Numbered from the stretch's first letter, positions 1 to 11,614 are shown. The stretch is DNA of 64,000 nucleotides from Sipunculus nudus (GCA_026874595.1 CM049320.1:30972214-31036213), one strand, 5' to 3'. Numbers and translations are program-made. Notes: generated from the sequence alone by a model not told the origin.

Positions 1-240
1 AATTGAAATCTTGCGGACTTCTATACAATATAGATCCTTCAACAAATAGCCTTATCATCATTCTACCACTGCTTAGTGTACTGTCATTGCATTCATATTT
101 GCTCAAATATATTGCTATTTTCAACAGCTCCCAAATAAATAAAAAATAAACCACAAATAGCCAAATAGGTCCATGATATTCATAAGGTTTGTCGACTAAA
201 TATAGTATCACAATGGTGATACATTTATAGTTCAATCATG

Positions 241-274
241 ATCAGCTGAGCGTCGTGACCCATAGGTCCCTTGT
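241..274 (-). repeat. End of a 337-bp-array type element (left side cut by window start)
   Basis: This carries the motif CAGCTGAGCGTCGTGACCC followed by a CATAGGTCCCTTGT-like tail. It matches the terminus seen at about 59,693-59,724 and, in the opposite orientation, at about 16,468-16,500. The body of the element would lie to the left, mostly outside the window. Confidence 0.5.
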
Positions 275-539
275 TATTAGTTTTAAATGTTTTTACGTTA
301 AATATTTTAAATAGGTCACCATTCATATTCAAAATCAACAAGAAACGTTCCATATATTCTCGCCAGCAGAATTCTGTTCCAGGTATTTACATAATGGGCA
401 ATAGGTAAGAAGATTGGTTATCAACGTGGGGAATACGGGGCCCTTCCGAATACCCAAAAAATACCGCAGAATTTCTGGAAAGTAACGAAAAATGTTTTAA
501 AAAAGTGACTACCGATAATCGACAGTATAAGATAATTTA

Positions 540-900
540 AAAATCATTATCCACAATGTTATGCGAGTACTAATATTTTGAACTCCAGTACAAACACCAG
601 TTACACAAACGTCACACCTGAAATACCGGCATGGATGCACTGTCATGCACACAACACTAAAATGATTGTAAGTAGCGCACCATTCTTGTGTATGAGAGAG
701 CCATCGAAGATGTATGGACATCCAAAATTTCAGACAGATACTTCAAACCACTCTTGAGATATGTGCACAGATGCATGAAACCCGAAAACAGTTGTAGGTG
801 GCGCCAGAAATCTTGTATGCAATGAACCCGTTCGAGTTATATGGACCTGAACACTTTCAGGCTGACATGTCAAATATTTAGTAATTTAGATAACAATAGT
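540..900. repeat. Diverged dispersed repeat with a GTAGGTGGCG motif
   Basis: This stretch is a diverged copy of 15,290-15,610. Shared landmarks in order are an ACACAAACRTCAC block, a GGCATGGRTGCAC block, ACACAAMACTAAAATGATTGTA-like text, a GCCATC(G/A)AAGA block and GTTGTAGGTGGCGCC. It probably belongs to the wider repeat superfamily whose units contain GGTGGCGCCACC. The nominal ORF here has no recognisable product. Confidence 0.5.
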
Positions 901-1890
901 CGGTTCCACAGTGGTGTGGTATTTTGGAATTTTCGATAAAAGGTAAGCTGCAATGGAAGAATGAGGTATTGGATTAATTATTTATAAAGATACTAAAACC
1001 ATACATGTCAATATATTTTAGTAACTCTGTAAGATCATTTAAGGAAAAAACCGTCTATGTTTTATAACATCTCAACCCTGTTGATCAAGGTCAAGTTCAC
1101 TGGTCACATACTCAAACAACTAAATTTTGAGGCTGTTTATTGGTTGTCTAGTGTCATGAATATTCCTTATAAATAAAAAGTAAATATAAAAGTGAAGCTG
1201 GCAACCCATGAGACACACCTTGTCACTTGGCCACAAGATTCAGAAGAACTAGAAGATTGCAAAATATGTGTTGGTTTTACATTGATATTAGGCATTTAGT
1301 CCCTCAGCTAGAGAGTCAAACTGTGTGATGAAATTTTAGTTTAGGAGAATAATAGTCAGATTTCAATGGGCACCTAATGGTGGAACAGATCATAACTAAA
1401 GTTCTGAATAGAAAAAAAGTAAAAGCAGCAGCCGACTGGGGAAAAAGGGATTGAGATTTTGTACAGGCTCCGGTGAATGTGTGTGTGTGTGCAGCAGCCT
1501 GCAGCCGGTCCAGCAGATGGCAAGAGAAGGCCCATAGTAAGGGATCCAGCCTGATGCTGATCAAGTGAAGCGCAAAAGACATGAGAAACTCGAACAAAAA
1601 GTTCGTGTGAAAGGGCTCCTATGAGTTTCCAGCTTGCTGCCTGATCCAGGGAACTCTCAAGCCCACGACAGAGAACTAAAATCGGTAATCGATTTTCATG
1701 ACAGTGTGTCCTACGTCTGTTGACGCAGACACCAGCCAAGGAGTGGTCAAATCAGCGATACTGTTCGGTGGCAACGCGCTGTATGGGGCCCCAGGAGACG
1801 TGAAAGCCTGAGCAATGTGCATAGAGGTTCTTGACCATTTTGTAGAGATAATTCTTTCCCCAAAACTTTCAAACTCCACTCGGTGTTTAT
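900..1890. other. No gene seen
   Basis: Short overlapping minus-strand ORFs at 1,316-1,957 (up to 121 codons) show no domain, no splice context and no family resemblance. Nothing else is recognised. Confidence 0.5.
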
Positions 1891-1891
1891 C

Positions 1892-2371
1892 GTAAGCGAA
1901 TCCAGAGGGGGGAAACGGGGGCACGTCCCCCCGGCGTCCTCCCCCAACCTTTACCATTCGAATTTAATTAATTTATTTTAATTTTCTTTTGCTGTCCTGC
2001 ATACTTCATATGGCCACATTATTTAGTTATTTTAAAAACATTTCTAATTGTAGTATCGCAAAATCCTTACAAACCATGTATTAAATTTTAAATATATGTT
2101 GCCGAGTGAGATATAGTGAGTTAAATAAAAGATATTTTTAATTCACTTATTTAAGATTTTAAATTTGTTTAAGATTTAAATGCCAATTTATCACAGATTT
2201 TCCTTCATAAGTGTCATAATTTAAGGTCATAAAGGAGAATGATCATATGGCCTTGTACTTTTGTATAAAACATTCCTTTCCATGAAGAAGCAGAGCAAAA
2301 TATATAAAAAAAAATCAGATCCTTGAGGCAGTTGTGCCCCCTCTTTAGCAAAATCCTGGATCCGCCACTGG
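1892..2371. mobile_element. MITE-like element with GGATCC-containing ends (diverged)
   Basis: The left end reads AGCGAATCCAGAGGGGGG and the right end is TCCTGGATCCGCCACTG, an inverted match. Inside, matching G-rich and C-rich stretches (GGGGGCACGTCCCC near the left, TGTGCCCCCTC near the right) sit as subterminal inverted repeats. The ends match the better preserved copies at 55,093-55,295 and 60,240-60,444. No clear target-site duplication could be read, so the borders are approximate. Confidence 0.45.
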
Positions 2372-3178
2372 TTATTTTAGGCCGATGCATATTGAACCCA
2401 AGTCAGCTCCCAGTAGATGATGAGCATTGTATCTTGATTAACACATGGTTTTTTTGTCACCTATAACCAAAATTTGTGATTCTTTTTGCTCTCTGTTTTG
2501 GTGGATGCATATATGTGCTGATACAGCGGAGAATCCTCTTCTATCCTTTCGAGTACAGTAGCTGTACCAAAACCCGTTTTCACCGACCAAGATGACCATT
2601 GTCCAGCGACAGCAGGTTGAGGCGGAAATGAGAGAAACTAAATGTTCAGTGGTTCATTGGCATGGAATAGCAGCTCAATGTCATGAAGGTCCCTAAACGT
2701 TGAGTACAGGTAACATTTTCTACCAAAAGTTTAGACTCGAGCGGGAGGGGAAGCTGAATGATTAAACCGAGAAGAAAACATGTTTTCTAACTTTCATGTG
2801 GTTTATAATGTTTAACCTTGGCACCTGCATTCTGTTGCAAACCTGAAGCAGTACATACATAAGCTGGTAACAAGTGTTTGAAAAAGAAACGCGCTCTTTG
2901 CTCATGGGCAGTTCATAATGAAATCGATGCATTTTGAATTGAGAAAAGATTTTGTACAGCGAGGCTGTCCGCTCCAGAGGGTTGTTCGAAGCCTGGGGTT
3001 TTACAGGAACCAATATTTAGATCCCTTTTAGTTCAGATCAAACTGTGTCAACTATACTTGTTCAGACTAATACTAGTTTATACAAACTTCATATTCTAAT
3101 TCTATTGTAATAACCATGTGTATTGAAGATGATTGGGTATTTCAGCATATCTGAGGATGTCTTGAGTTTATTTAAGAT

Positions 3179-3577
3179 TTAAAAATGTATTTCGAGACGA
3201 CTAGTCATATTACACTGCAATGGATCTCTTCCTTTTTCAAGAGGAGTTGATGATTTTAAGTGACTTTCATCTTCATAAATAGGGACAACATGTTGTAAAA
3301 AAATGGGTCCACTGTTTACTCCCATAATTGATTTTACTGCTTTTCTTAAATATTTTGCAAAGTATGGATTTAATATCATTAAAGTTGGTAAGATCGACCT
3401 ATACCCCATTCCTTCTTTGAAGCATATCTTTTTGAAATAATTCGCCAGTTTATAAAAACATGTCCAGATTTCAATGGGCCCCCCATGCATCGTGGAACAT
3501 ACTATAGTCCGGAATGTTATGTTTACTGTGCGTGTTTTCACGATATTTTTATGGCTTGCATTTGGCAAGTAAAGCAA
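3179..3577 (-). CDS. Hypothetical short ORF, 132 aa
   Basis: This is the longest minus-strand ORF before the first glycosyltransferase-like gene. It holds a basic, mixed-composition protein with no visible signal peptide, repeated motif or membrane span. No family is recognised. It shares the strand of the neighbouring small ORFs at 2,762-3,013 and 4,088-4,705, but no splice chain links them. It may be chance or decayed coding sequence. Confidence 0.15.
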   Translation of the reverse strand: MLYLPNASHKNIVKTRTVNITFRTIVCSTMHGGPIEIWTCFYKLANYFKKICFKEGMGYRSILPTLMILNPYFAKYLRKAVKSIMGVNSGPIFLQHVVPIYEDESHLKSSTPLEKGRDPLQCNMTSRLEIHF

Positions 3578-4414
3578 GTAACGAATGCCATGGGTGGTAT
3601 CGATCTATAGTTCTTATCCCTCTATTATTCAGTTGCACGCTCTGGTAACATTTGATACTAGCTTGTTCTATCTGTTAATATAAAAAAAAGAGTGGCTATA
3701 GACCGGAAGATTGTGCGGTGTGTGAATCACGGGCGGAATGGGTTAGTAAACAAAGGCCATGGACATTTGAGTTTAAGCGGATTTATTAACACTATCGACC
3801 CACCGGCATCCATCTTTTCTATAGCACTCTTCCCACTGGCATTACGGATCCGTTTATTTTGTCGGACCACCGGCTTTTACATTATGTTCATACTACGACT
3901 AGGCCTGTTAAGACATGGTGCGACAAACCGTTGTCCGTCTGTTAACACTGGCAGCTTTACTCCGCAATACCTTGAAAGATAAACCTGAAAATTGGTATAA
4001 AATGGTGTAAAATAGAGCAAGTACAACACAAGCCAAAACTGGTGGTTCCACAAACTTTTGTGGCCATTTTATGTGCGCTTTTGAGTGTTATGGCCAATTG
4101 AACATTGCGGCCTTTTGTGTGGTAATGTTGTTACTAATATATGAAAGTACATGAAGCCTCCTGGCACAATCCCTCTCATCATACAAATGTTGAAAACCGT
4201 CGGTCCAACCAATTTTCGGACCGATGTTAGGAACAGTGGCACTTTTGCCCTGGTTCATGCCATTTTCCTTTAAACTTTGACACATAGGATGATTTTTCTC
4301 GGCAAAGGTTGTATGAATTCTCACTTTATTTTGCATTTATATAGTTCTCGGTGAATGCATGGGCATTGGTGACAATCGGATGAGGCAGTTCTTCACAAGC
4401 AAAACAGACAGCTC

Positions 4415-4705
4415 TTAACATGGATATTTTAAAGGTTTTGGCTCTGCATTGTACCGGAAATAAATGGCCTGTACTTTATTCTTAATCCAGTCTGGGCACC
4501 CGGTTTTTGGCTTCTCCTCAATCCTATAATGTTTTAATGTGGACTGATCATATTTTTTATTTCTCTTATCATATATATCTATAAATTTCGTAGGAAATTC
4601 TCTTGAGTATGTGTAAATATTTAATTCTTCAGATTTTATTGTAATAGGTTCATTGTGTTTTCTTGAAACCACATTGATAATATTTTTGTTTTGATATGTA
4701 GGCAT
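4415..4705 (-). CDS. Hypothetical short ORF, 96 aa
   Basis: The ORF starts with Met and runs 96 codons to a stop. It is rich in Lys, Glu, Ile and Tyr and has no Cys-ligand pattern, signal peptide or membrane segment. No family is recognised. Its composition is more protein-like than the surrounding shadow ORFs, and three other minus-strand ORFs follow downstream. It may be an exon or remnant of a decayed mobile element, or a chance ORF. Confidence 0.2.
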   Translation of the reverse strand: MPTYQNKNIINVVSRKHNEPITIKSEELNIYTYSREFPTKFIDIYDKRNKKYDQSTLKHYRIEEKPKTGCPDWIKNKVQAIYFRYNAEPKPLKYPC

Positions 4706-5324
4706 GATCTGATTATATCTTTTAAAGTATTAAAAAATCTCCCTATAGTGTGTGTAAATATTGTTTCAGTTTTGCCTAAATATCACCCAAGATGCTGCCC
4801 TCAAACCAGTTTATATATTCTGAAAAATAAGATTGTTCAATAGTCCCAATTTGGGTGATTTTATTATGGTTGTAATATTTTACATAGTTACAACTTATCT
4901 TTAAAATAATATTTCGGAGCCAATAAATTTACATAACATTCAATTTCTAACATTGCTGCAATTAATATTATACATAAGGAACATATTTATACACAATCAT
5001 GAGACAATCCTGAGACCCTTAAGCCCTTTGTTGATGTATTTGGTTTTGTTCTTTAAGTTTAGTTTGCATTTCCAACTAATTTTGCAAACATATATTCATT
5101 TCTTGGTTGCATGGTCATTTGCATGGTCAGGTCGCATGATCATTTTTGTGGGCAGATTGCTTAAATATGATTTTGTGAGGGACTTATTTTCAACTCTTAA
5201 CAGTCATAAGGTGTTATCAGCTCGTAGGTAGGCTTTGTACATTCCACTAACGAAGCAAAAGTGTATTCATCCTGTATGCTCAATAATATCTCTGTGATCA
5301 TGCAAAGTTTTTATGATGGTCGTC

Positions 5325-5585
5325 AATCAAGTTTAAACATGTTACTATTTATCATACATTATATAAAAAAGTTAAAACGTAACTATTTGTCATACATTAT
5401 ATAACACGTTAAAATATATAAATATTTGTCATACATTATATGAACAGTTAAGGCATGTATGTATTTAACATAAATCATGTTAACAGATGATACGCATCAG
5501 TTTAAGATACCATATATAAAAAAGTTAAAACATATTACTATTTATCATGAATTATATAAAAAGTTAAAACATTTAAAAGAAACAG
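5325..5585. repeat. Degenerate AT-rich tandem repeat, about 50-60 bp
   Basis: Units containing AACTATTTRTCATACATTATATAA-like text, followed by an AGTTAAAAC-like spacer, recur about five times (near 5,343, 5,386, 5,425, 5,480 and 5,545) with strong divergence. No coding content. Confidence 0.55.
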
Positions 5586-5761
5586 AGATACGTTCCTATG
5601 ATCGCTTCCACTGAAAAAAATTAAAAAGTATAAAAGAGTAGATTTCTACAAAGTGTGAATATCCAATGCTAAAATCGGAACATAACTGGCTAACCATGTT
5701 TTATACCATTGCCTAGGTTTGAGGCCAGTCATTTTATTCTCACTCGCTGTATATTTCATCA

Positions 5762-6410
5762 GAACAGAACAGAACAGAACTTTATTCAGGAAAAAGGCCT
5801 CAGGCCCAAGTTCCAAACATTTCAATAAATATTCAATTTAAAAAGTACATAAATCCAATGGAAGGTAGCAGTCTTATATTTTCTAGTAAACACTGCCATT
5901 TACACAAGTAAAAGAACTGCATACCTACATACATATAAATCTGTTTTGCAATCATCTGTGAGGATAAACATAATTACATTTCAATAAACAGTTCAAAAAT
6001 TACGACAATATAATGTTAAGTAACAGTCTTAAAATGACTAATCAATCGTGCCATAAACACATGTAACATTATTGCACACCTTAGTACACAATGAATCTAT
6101 TGTGCTGTCAACAGTGAGTACTGTTTAAAATACATAATTCAACCATCTATCATTTTCCGTCTCCTCAAAAACGAATTAAACACATATGCAGCAACTTTTG
6201 ATATTTCAAATGGATTATCTAAATTAAATAATTTTATAAAATTTTGTTCACTTGGATAATGCAAGTCTTGTCTAATATATTTTAACCTCAAATCGTGATA
6301 TAATTTACACTCTTGCATAAAGTGAGCTTCATCCTCAACAATATTGAATCCATAGCATAAACAATATTTACATATTTCATCCTGGTTACATAATATGGAA
6401 GGTGAAGTTG
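5762..6410 (-). mobile_element. 3' end of a non-LTR retrotransposon (LINE) with Cys-rich C-terminus
   Basis: On the minus strand, about 6,400-6,165 translates to an open segment that begins with a C-x2-C pair. It continues as a short linker, an acidic E-D-E-x-H-F motif and another Cys (E-C-K-L-Y-H), then a basic end. This is the zf-RVT-like C-terminal zinc motif found after the reverse transcriptase of several LINE clades. About 390 bp downstream is a GAATAAAG sequence followed by a tail of GTTCT repeats (5,762-5,780), a typical LINE 3' tail. No reverse transcriptase domain remains upstream, so this is a 5'-truncated dead copy. Clade is uncertain. Confidence 0.65.
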
Positions 6411-6651
6411 TTATTGTTATTTGGAATCTGTGTTTTCAATTGTAAGAACTGAAATATACTAGTATGCCTACATTAGATGCCTTGCTGAGTACTTAAGTGA
6501 TGACTGTAATTGTTGAGCCTTGATTACATTGCAACTCTATTCAGTCTAATTGCACTTGCATTCACCTCCCATGCAGATCTTTCTTTCATCGTAGCTTTTA
6601 TGACAACTAAAGTAAATATCTGATTGATTAACTCATTAAAGGAGTGTGTAA

Positions 6652-7283
6652 GAATCTTCTTGGGAAAATGCTATGTGTTGCGAGTCAGAAACTGGGGACC
6701 AAGCCCCGAGCATGGGTCTGGCAGCCCCTTTACTGTATAGTTTAAGTAAAGAATTTTATACAACAACTCAGAGACTTGCAAGTTTGTCGTCCTTGCATCC
6801 TGGACCAGGCTACGATCTCTACACTAATGCAGGCCGGACTCACGAATGACTATATAGAGAGCAGTCTCCATTGTAGTCTTCTTTGCCCAAGCAGACAATT
6901 CATTTAACTATCTGTTATCCAAATTCCCAGATGTTGACATGCATTTTATCACGCAATAAACAGTGGCGAATCTTCTTGGGGAAAATGCTATGTGTTGCGA
7001 GTCAGAAACTGGGGACCAAGCCCCGAACATAGGCCAGGCAGCCTCTTTGCTATATAGTTGAAATAAAGAATTTTATACAACAACTCAGTGACTTGCAAGT
7101 TTGTCTCCCTTGCATCCTTGACCAGGCTACGATCCCTACACTAATGCAGGAGGTACACACAGATGACTATATAGAGAGCAGTCTCCATTGCAATCTTCTT
7201 TGCCCAAGCAGACCATTCATTTAACTATCTGTTATCCAAATTCCCAAATGTTGACATGCATTTTATCACGCAATAAACAATGG
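6652..7283. repeat. Two-copy 316-bp direct tandem duplication
   Basis: The segments 6,652-6,967 and 6,968-7,283 are nearly identical head-to-tail copies, both beginning GAATCTTCTTGGG and ending in TCACGCAATAAACARTGGC. A third junction-like GAATC follows at 7,284. Point differences are few, implying a recent duplication. The unit has no recognisable ORF or LTR-type termini. Confidence 0.85.
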
Positions 7284-7800
7284 CGAATCAAGAGCCCCCA
7301 ACCCCTTCTCCGGTTAAGCTCCAACATCTTTCATTTTATCTATATTTCACAGTTATTCGTAATTAATTTTACATTTTTTTCAGAGATACGTTTTCTTCTC
7401 TAGCAATTAAATCATTAAGTAATCCATTTCTAATTCAATAGTTGAGGATGTTCATGAACACTGTAATTTGCTCCATTAATCAGGATAATATTCCCACCCC
7501 ATCCCGTGAGGCTTGGTCTTTCCGTTCTCCTGCTCACGGCTTCTCGGCTGATATTCGAACTCAGTATCTGTATGGTTAACCATGGGGTTAATATCATACA
7601 TATGACATGGATGGTACCTGTTAATTGGGTTACAGAAAAACAAATCGGGATTGTGCAAGGTCTCACTACAGAAAGGCGACAATCTCAAAGTCATACATAT
7701 CTTTCATTTAAACGTTTGAGGACAACATTTAAGAACAAATTGTACAAAAAGATATAAGGATGAAACTGGAAGCACGGAAAGAAAGTATTGCCTTTGGGCT

Positions 7801-7925
7801 GCTTCATCAATTAAGTATGTATTGAGTATATCCATCACTTCTGTATAAATATACACACAGATATGATGCTTCATCAATTAAGTATGTATTGAGTATATCC
7901 ATCACTTCTGTATAAATATACACAC

Positions 7926-7967
<42 letters not shown>
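7801..7967. repeat. 67-bp tandem duplication followed by a (TA)n microsatellite
   Basis: GCTTCATCAATTAAGTATG starts at 7,801 and again at 7,868, with the whole 67-bp unit repeated. The second copy runs directly into a TA dinucleotide tract at about 7,929-7,967. The surrounding 7,284-8,310 interval contains no recognisable gene. Confidence 0.85.
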
Positions 7968-7969
<2 letters not shown>

Positions 7970-8310
7970 GACAAAATAAAAAGAAATGAAAAAATGCACA
8001 AAAAGTTTGTTACAGGGTATGGCATTTAGGGCAATGTACAATAACCTTTAAATATAATATGTACCTACTTTGAACTGGCTTAAACAAGCATCTAAACGAA
8101 TTATTACAATCACGTGTCCCTTTTAACAAATTGTTTCTAACATTCTACGGTTTACCTTAACTGACACCCTAACTGGTAAAATTGACAGATCTTTTGAAAG
8201 TTAGACAGAAAAGCTTTTTCTTATTTTTTTATAAAAAAAATCTCCGGTGTAACTTTATAAAAACCTTCACAAACAAATTTATAAATAACATGTTCGGCCC
8301 ATTTAATGCG

Positions 8311-9849
8311 TTAAGGATTCCAGACGTTTTTAATCCCACAAAATGCCTTCATGGCATTAATAGCTGAGCCAGCTAAACTAAGGTTTCTTAATAGCCACTG
8401 TCGAGGTTTGTATTTTCCAATTTTAACGTTTTTAATAAAATCTTTTAGTGCGACATGTATATCTTGGTTCAGTCGTAAGATTTTTCCAACCTCGTCACTG
8501 AAATATGGTACGGTATCAGGATTTATTACAAATAAAGGCACGTCCATGGACATCATTTCCTGAAATGCAATGCCTTGTGTTTCAGCACCGTCGCATGCAA
8601 TCGCAAACATGGATCTTTCTAAAGTTACTCTGAATACCTGTTCTGTGTAACTCCCGTATACTATCTTCTTTGTTTTTATCCCGAGTGATGATAAGAGTGT
8701 TTTCACCTGAGACAATGCTGCGTAATTACATCCATTTTTAACGTATATTAAACAGTATTGTCTTCCATGTTTTGAGATATTCGAATTTGGCATAAAAATA
8801 TCTTCATCAATACCAGTAGGTATTATAACAGCGTTTTTTCGTTCCAATGGCATGGTTGGAAAATACTGATTCGATGCAAGAGCTTTTTGAGAAGCAGCAA
8901 CAACGTGTGCGAATCTCCTAACAGACGGACTGATCCTTGAAGCTGTAAACTGAGTGTGGATGACCGTCGGTCCTATGAAAAATGCTTTTGCTATTTTGTC
9001 ACCCATGAAGTACATTAGGAATCCGTGAGTAGGATCCGGTGAGAAGAGATAATCAAACCTGTTTAACATTCGTGCGTTGACAATGTACGGTTTCCCTATT
9101 TTTCGTAATCCAGATAAAAGGTTATTCAAAACTTTTCGTGGTCCACCTTTGTGGTTTAGGTTTTGGGGTAAAAAATATAAAGCCAACGTCTTTCTAAAAC
9201 ACATGCTCCCAAGTTCAATTTCAGCCTTCATCCGTTGTTCCGAGTATACGTATCTCTGATCAACCCAGTTCAAGTAATGTACCTTTTCAGGCATCCCGTA
9301 ACAGAGTCGCCAATTCGGGTCCCCAAACGTTCCATTTGTTTTACTACACATTAAATGAAGCTCCCGAGGATTAGGCTGAGCGAATCTCTCTTTTGCTTCA
9401 TCTTGTAGGTTGATGTTTTTGAAGAATTGTTGGGATGGATCCGGTATTTCTGCGCAGTTGCCTGGGTCATACATGGAGAGGAGCAGAAACCGTGAGACAG
9501 GATCCACTAATGTTTTAATAAACTCGTTACATCGTGGAAGGTCTTTTGTGGGTTTTACCGGCACTCCATTAATGTAGTGGCTTTCCCATAGTACATTGAA
9601 TTTTTGGTCCGATGTGTTATTAACATAGTTATATTTGGAAGAAGGTTTTCTATACATTCTGAGCTTCATCATGTGCTGCCTTATATAAGATAGGTACTGG
9701 TGTGCATGCCGGGATGTAGCGTATGAGCCGTATATAATCAGGACTGTAAACAGACCAGCTACTATGATGAAAATAGGCACACTCCCGCTTTTTCGAAGAC
9801 ACGGGCTTTTCGCACTCCTTGAGGGCTTTGGATCATTAGGGTCCATCAT
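8311..9849 (-). CDS. Type II membrane GT-B (GT4-like) glycosyltransferase-like protein, 512 aa
   Basis: This is a single uninterrupted coding region. The N-terminus is short and cytosolic, followed by a hydrophobic signal-anchor at about residues 24-40, a short stem, then a catalytic-type domain to the C-terminus. The layout is that of Golgi/ER type II glycosyltransferases. Residues 423-431 form a perfect E-x7-E motif (E-T-Q-G-I-A-F-Q-E), the sugar-nucleotide-site signature of retaining GT-B enzymes such as GT4. A GGPRKVLNNLLSGL segment resembles the N-lobe loop of these folds. The start is the first Met after an in-frame TGA. A paralogue lies at 23,888-25,615; this copy has a stem about 60 residues shorter. 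A polypyrimidine-AG acceptor lies 76 bp upstream of the ATG, suggesting a 5' UTR intron. Acceptor sugar and substrate are unknown. Family placement rests on motif and topology only. Confidence 0.8.
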   Translation of the reverse strand: MMDPNDPKPSRSAKSPCLRKSGSVPIFIIVAGLFTVLIIYGSYATSRHAHQYLSYIRQHMMKLRMYRKPSSKYNYVNNTSDQKFNVLWESHYINGVPVKPTKDLPRCNEFIKTLVDPVSRFLLLSMYDPGNCAEIPDPSQQFFKNINLQDEAKERFAQPNPRELHLMCSKTNGTFGDPNWRLCYGMPEKVHYLNWVDQRYVYSEQRMKAEIELGSMCFRKTLALYFLPQNLNHKGGPRKVLNNLLSGLRKIGKPYIVNARMLNRFDYLFSPDPTHGFLMYFMGDKIAKAFFIGPTVIHTQFTASRISPSVRRFAHVVAASQKALASNQYFPTMPLERKNAVIIPTGIDEDIFMPNSNISKHGRQYCLIYVKNGCNYAALSQVKTLLSSLGIKTKKIVYGSYTEQVFRVTLERSMFAIACDGAETQGIAFQEMMSMDVPLFVINPDTVPYFSDEVGKILRLNQDIHVALKDFIKNVKIGKYKPRQWLLRNLSLAGSAINAMKAFCGIKNVWNP

Positions 9850-9945
9850 TCCTCAAAACTAAGTCACTCTTAAGTTATACTTGTTCTTGCACAAAATTTC
9901 CTTATCTCAGCTACCAGTGGCGCACCTGCAGATAAAAGAAAAAAA
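9850..9945 (-). promoter_or_regulatory. Probable 5' UTR exon end with splice acceptor for the glycosyltransferase-like gene
   Basis: On the minus strand a T-rich tract leads to TATCTGCAG followed by GTGCGCC, with the exon starting near 9,925. Both paralogues have TGCAG|GTGYG at this relative position, although the rest of their leaders diverge. This implies a conserved intron in the 5' UTR. The upstream exon and promoter were not located. Confidence 0.5.
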
Positions 9946-10014
9946 TACTGCCTTTTGTTACATTTGCAAAATTTACATCAAGCATTAAAACAGTTAAGCT
10001 AAAGCAGACAAACA

Positions 10015-10115
10015 AAACGTGTTCAAATGTTCCACGTAACGTGATATCTACCCAATTTGCTCCAGAAGTGGAAACACATGACCTATCAAGCACCTTCTGA
10101 AAACCATAATGCATT
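10015..10115. repeat. 100-bp segment duplicated at 13,733-13,832
   Basis: Both copies share CAAATGTTCCAC, ACGTGATATCTA, a TTGCTCCAGAAGTGGAAACA block and a GCACCTTC block, at roughly 80% identity by eye. No coding function is evident. It lies just upstream of the first glycosyltransferase-like gene but has no counterpart upstream of the second. Confidence 0.65.
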
Positions 10116-11049
10116 ATTCAGAACTAGTATGTAGAGTCAAGGTGGTGTACAACATGTACCTGGAAATACTAATCCATTCAGAAAATTCCAAATTCAGCAC
10201 CGCAGTGAGTATACAGTTTACTTTCTTCTTCAGTAATCTATTGGCTCAAATCTTTGCACAATTTATTTTGTGAAGTCAGTTCTCGTTTGAAGCTTTCTAG
10301 ATACTCGGATACCTTGCTTTTAAACTTTATATTATAGTTTAATTCTGGAGGTGGCATGTAACAGTATCTTAACAATCTCAGTTTAGACAAGAGCTGACCT
10401 TTGCACACAGAACAGGATGTGATGCACATAGCTTCACGGTTTGAATACAGCTAGGCTGTCCAATCTTTGTCCATAACTTGTTGAAGTTAAACTGCCAATA
10501 TACTAATTAAATAAGAAACAAACGAAATAATTTATGTTTAAAAACATACCTCACGCCAATCCTATGATCTCAAGTTTTCCTTCGTAAAGGCTGCAGCTTT
10601 TATTAGTACATGAAACAAAGTTATTTCTTCATGGTATAATGGTGTTTGAACATCCGTTAGTATATTGATAGATATAAAGTTATAGGAAGAATATATATTC
10701 TTCTCACCAATTTATTCTTTCTCCAGTCTGATTTCATCAAGGACAATTTTCAGGAAGAAAAAGGGGAATGATAGTCCAAATGAATGAAACTGTGATCGTA
10801 CAGTCTTTTTAACTCATTTTGTGTACAATGGGAAAAATCATGATTAGTAACCATTAGGATTTGTTTAAATGCCTATTCTAAAAACTTAAATAATGATTTA
10901 TTCACTTAATACCGTGCCACCTTCCAACACTTAGTGTTGCTGTTATAATAACATGCATAATTTAAGTTAAAATTTAAAATAAATGATAAATAGAAAATAA
11001 AAGTACTTAAAAAGCATGAGAAGCTACTAAGATAAGTAAAAGTCTGTAA

Positions 11050-11606
11050 GTAGTGAAACTTACTAGAGATTTTGTCTACTTATCTGCAAAGCAAAAAAAT
11101 ATGTCTTTAGTTTCTTCTTGAAAGTGTCATATGAGTCACACATTTTTAGAACCACAGGCAACTGATTCCATAACTTTGATGCAGTACGTGATTGCAAAGG
11201 CGCGGTCTCCATAGGATCTAGTTCTGGAGGCTGGTTGCAGCAGGAGTAGCTGGCTGTTTGATCGGAGACTTCTTGATGGCACATATCGGGACACAAGCCC
11301 GGACAAATATTCAGGGGCTAAACCATTCAAACATGTAAGTTAGACACAAAGCCTTGAAATTGACCCGATGCTTAACAGAAAGCCAATGGAGATCTCTCAG
11401 AATTCCTGTGATGCTATCACGCCTATACGCTTCCTGGTGACTATCCGAGCTGCACAGTTCTGTACGCGCTGCAGTTTAGTGATCTGCGCAGCTGGTACAT
11501 TCAGAAGGCATAAGTTGCAGCTATCAAGCTTGTTGAGAAAGGCATGTATCAGTCGTTCTGTGGCGTCACGTGTAAGCATGTATCTTACTGCCGCAATGTA
11601 TTTCAC
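11050..11606 (-). mobile_element. CR1/L2-like LINE reverse transcriptase C-terminal fragment, frameshifted
   Basis: Reading the minus strand from 11,606 down, a segment similar to the conserved region after the RT thumb of CR1/L2 LINEs appears. Landmarks in order are a LDSCN block, LQRVQNCAARIVT, a RDLHWLSVKHRVNFKALCLTY block and a PEYLSGLVSRY block. A W-N-Q-L-P motif and a F-K-K-K-L-K-T-Y-F end follow. The pieces lie in different frames with at least one frameshift near 11,397-11,410 and another near 11,290. It is a dead, 5'-truncated copy. The 3' end is close to 11,050. Confidence 0.85.
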
Positions 11607-11614
11607 AGACTAAT

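Larger units (their letters stand above)
2372..5300. other. Gene-poor stretch with several unassigned minus-strand ORFs
   Basis: Minus-strand ORFs lie at 2,762-3,013, 3,179-3,577 (132 codons), 4,088-4,336 and 4,415-4,705 (96 codons, Lys/Glu/Tyr-rich, fairly protein-like). A more GC-rich island spans about 3,690-3,990. None resembles a family I recognise. Their common strand and order could reflect a decayed gene or transposon, but no splice chain or shared domain supports joining them. Confidence 0.35.

Noticed and set aside
7807-8025. Tyr/Ile-rich ORFs (also 29,859-30,090, 34,565-34,990 and 46,864-47,073)
   Set aside because: They are translations of TA and TC microsatellites.
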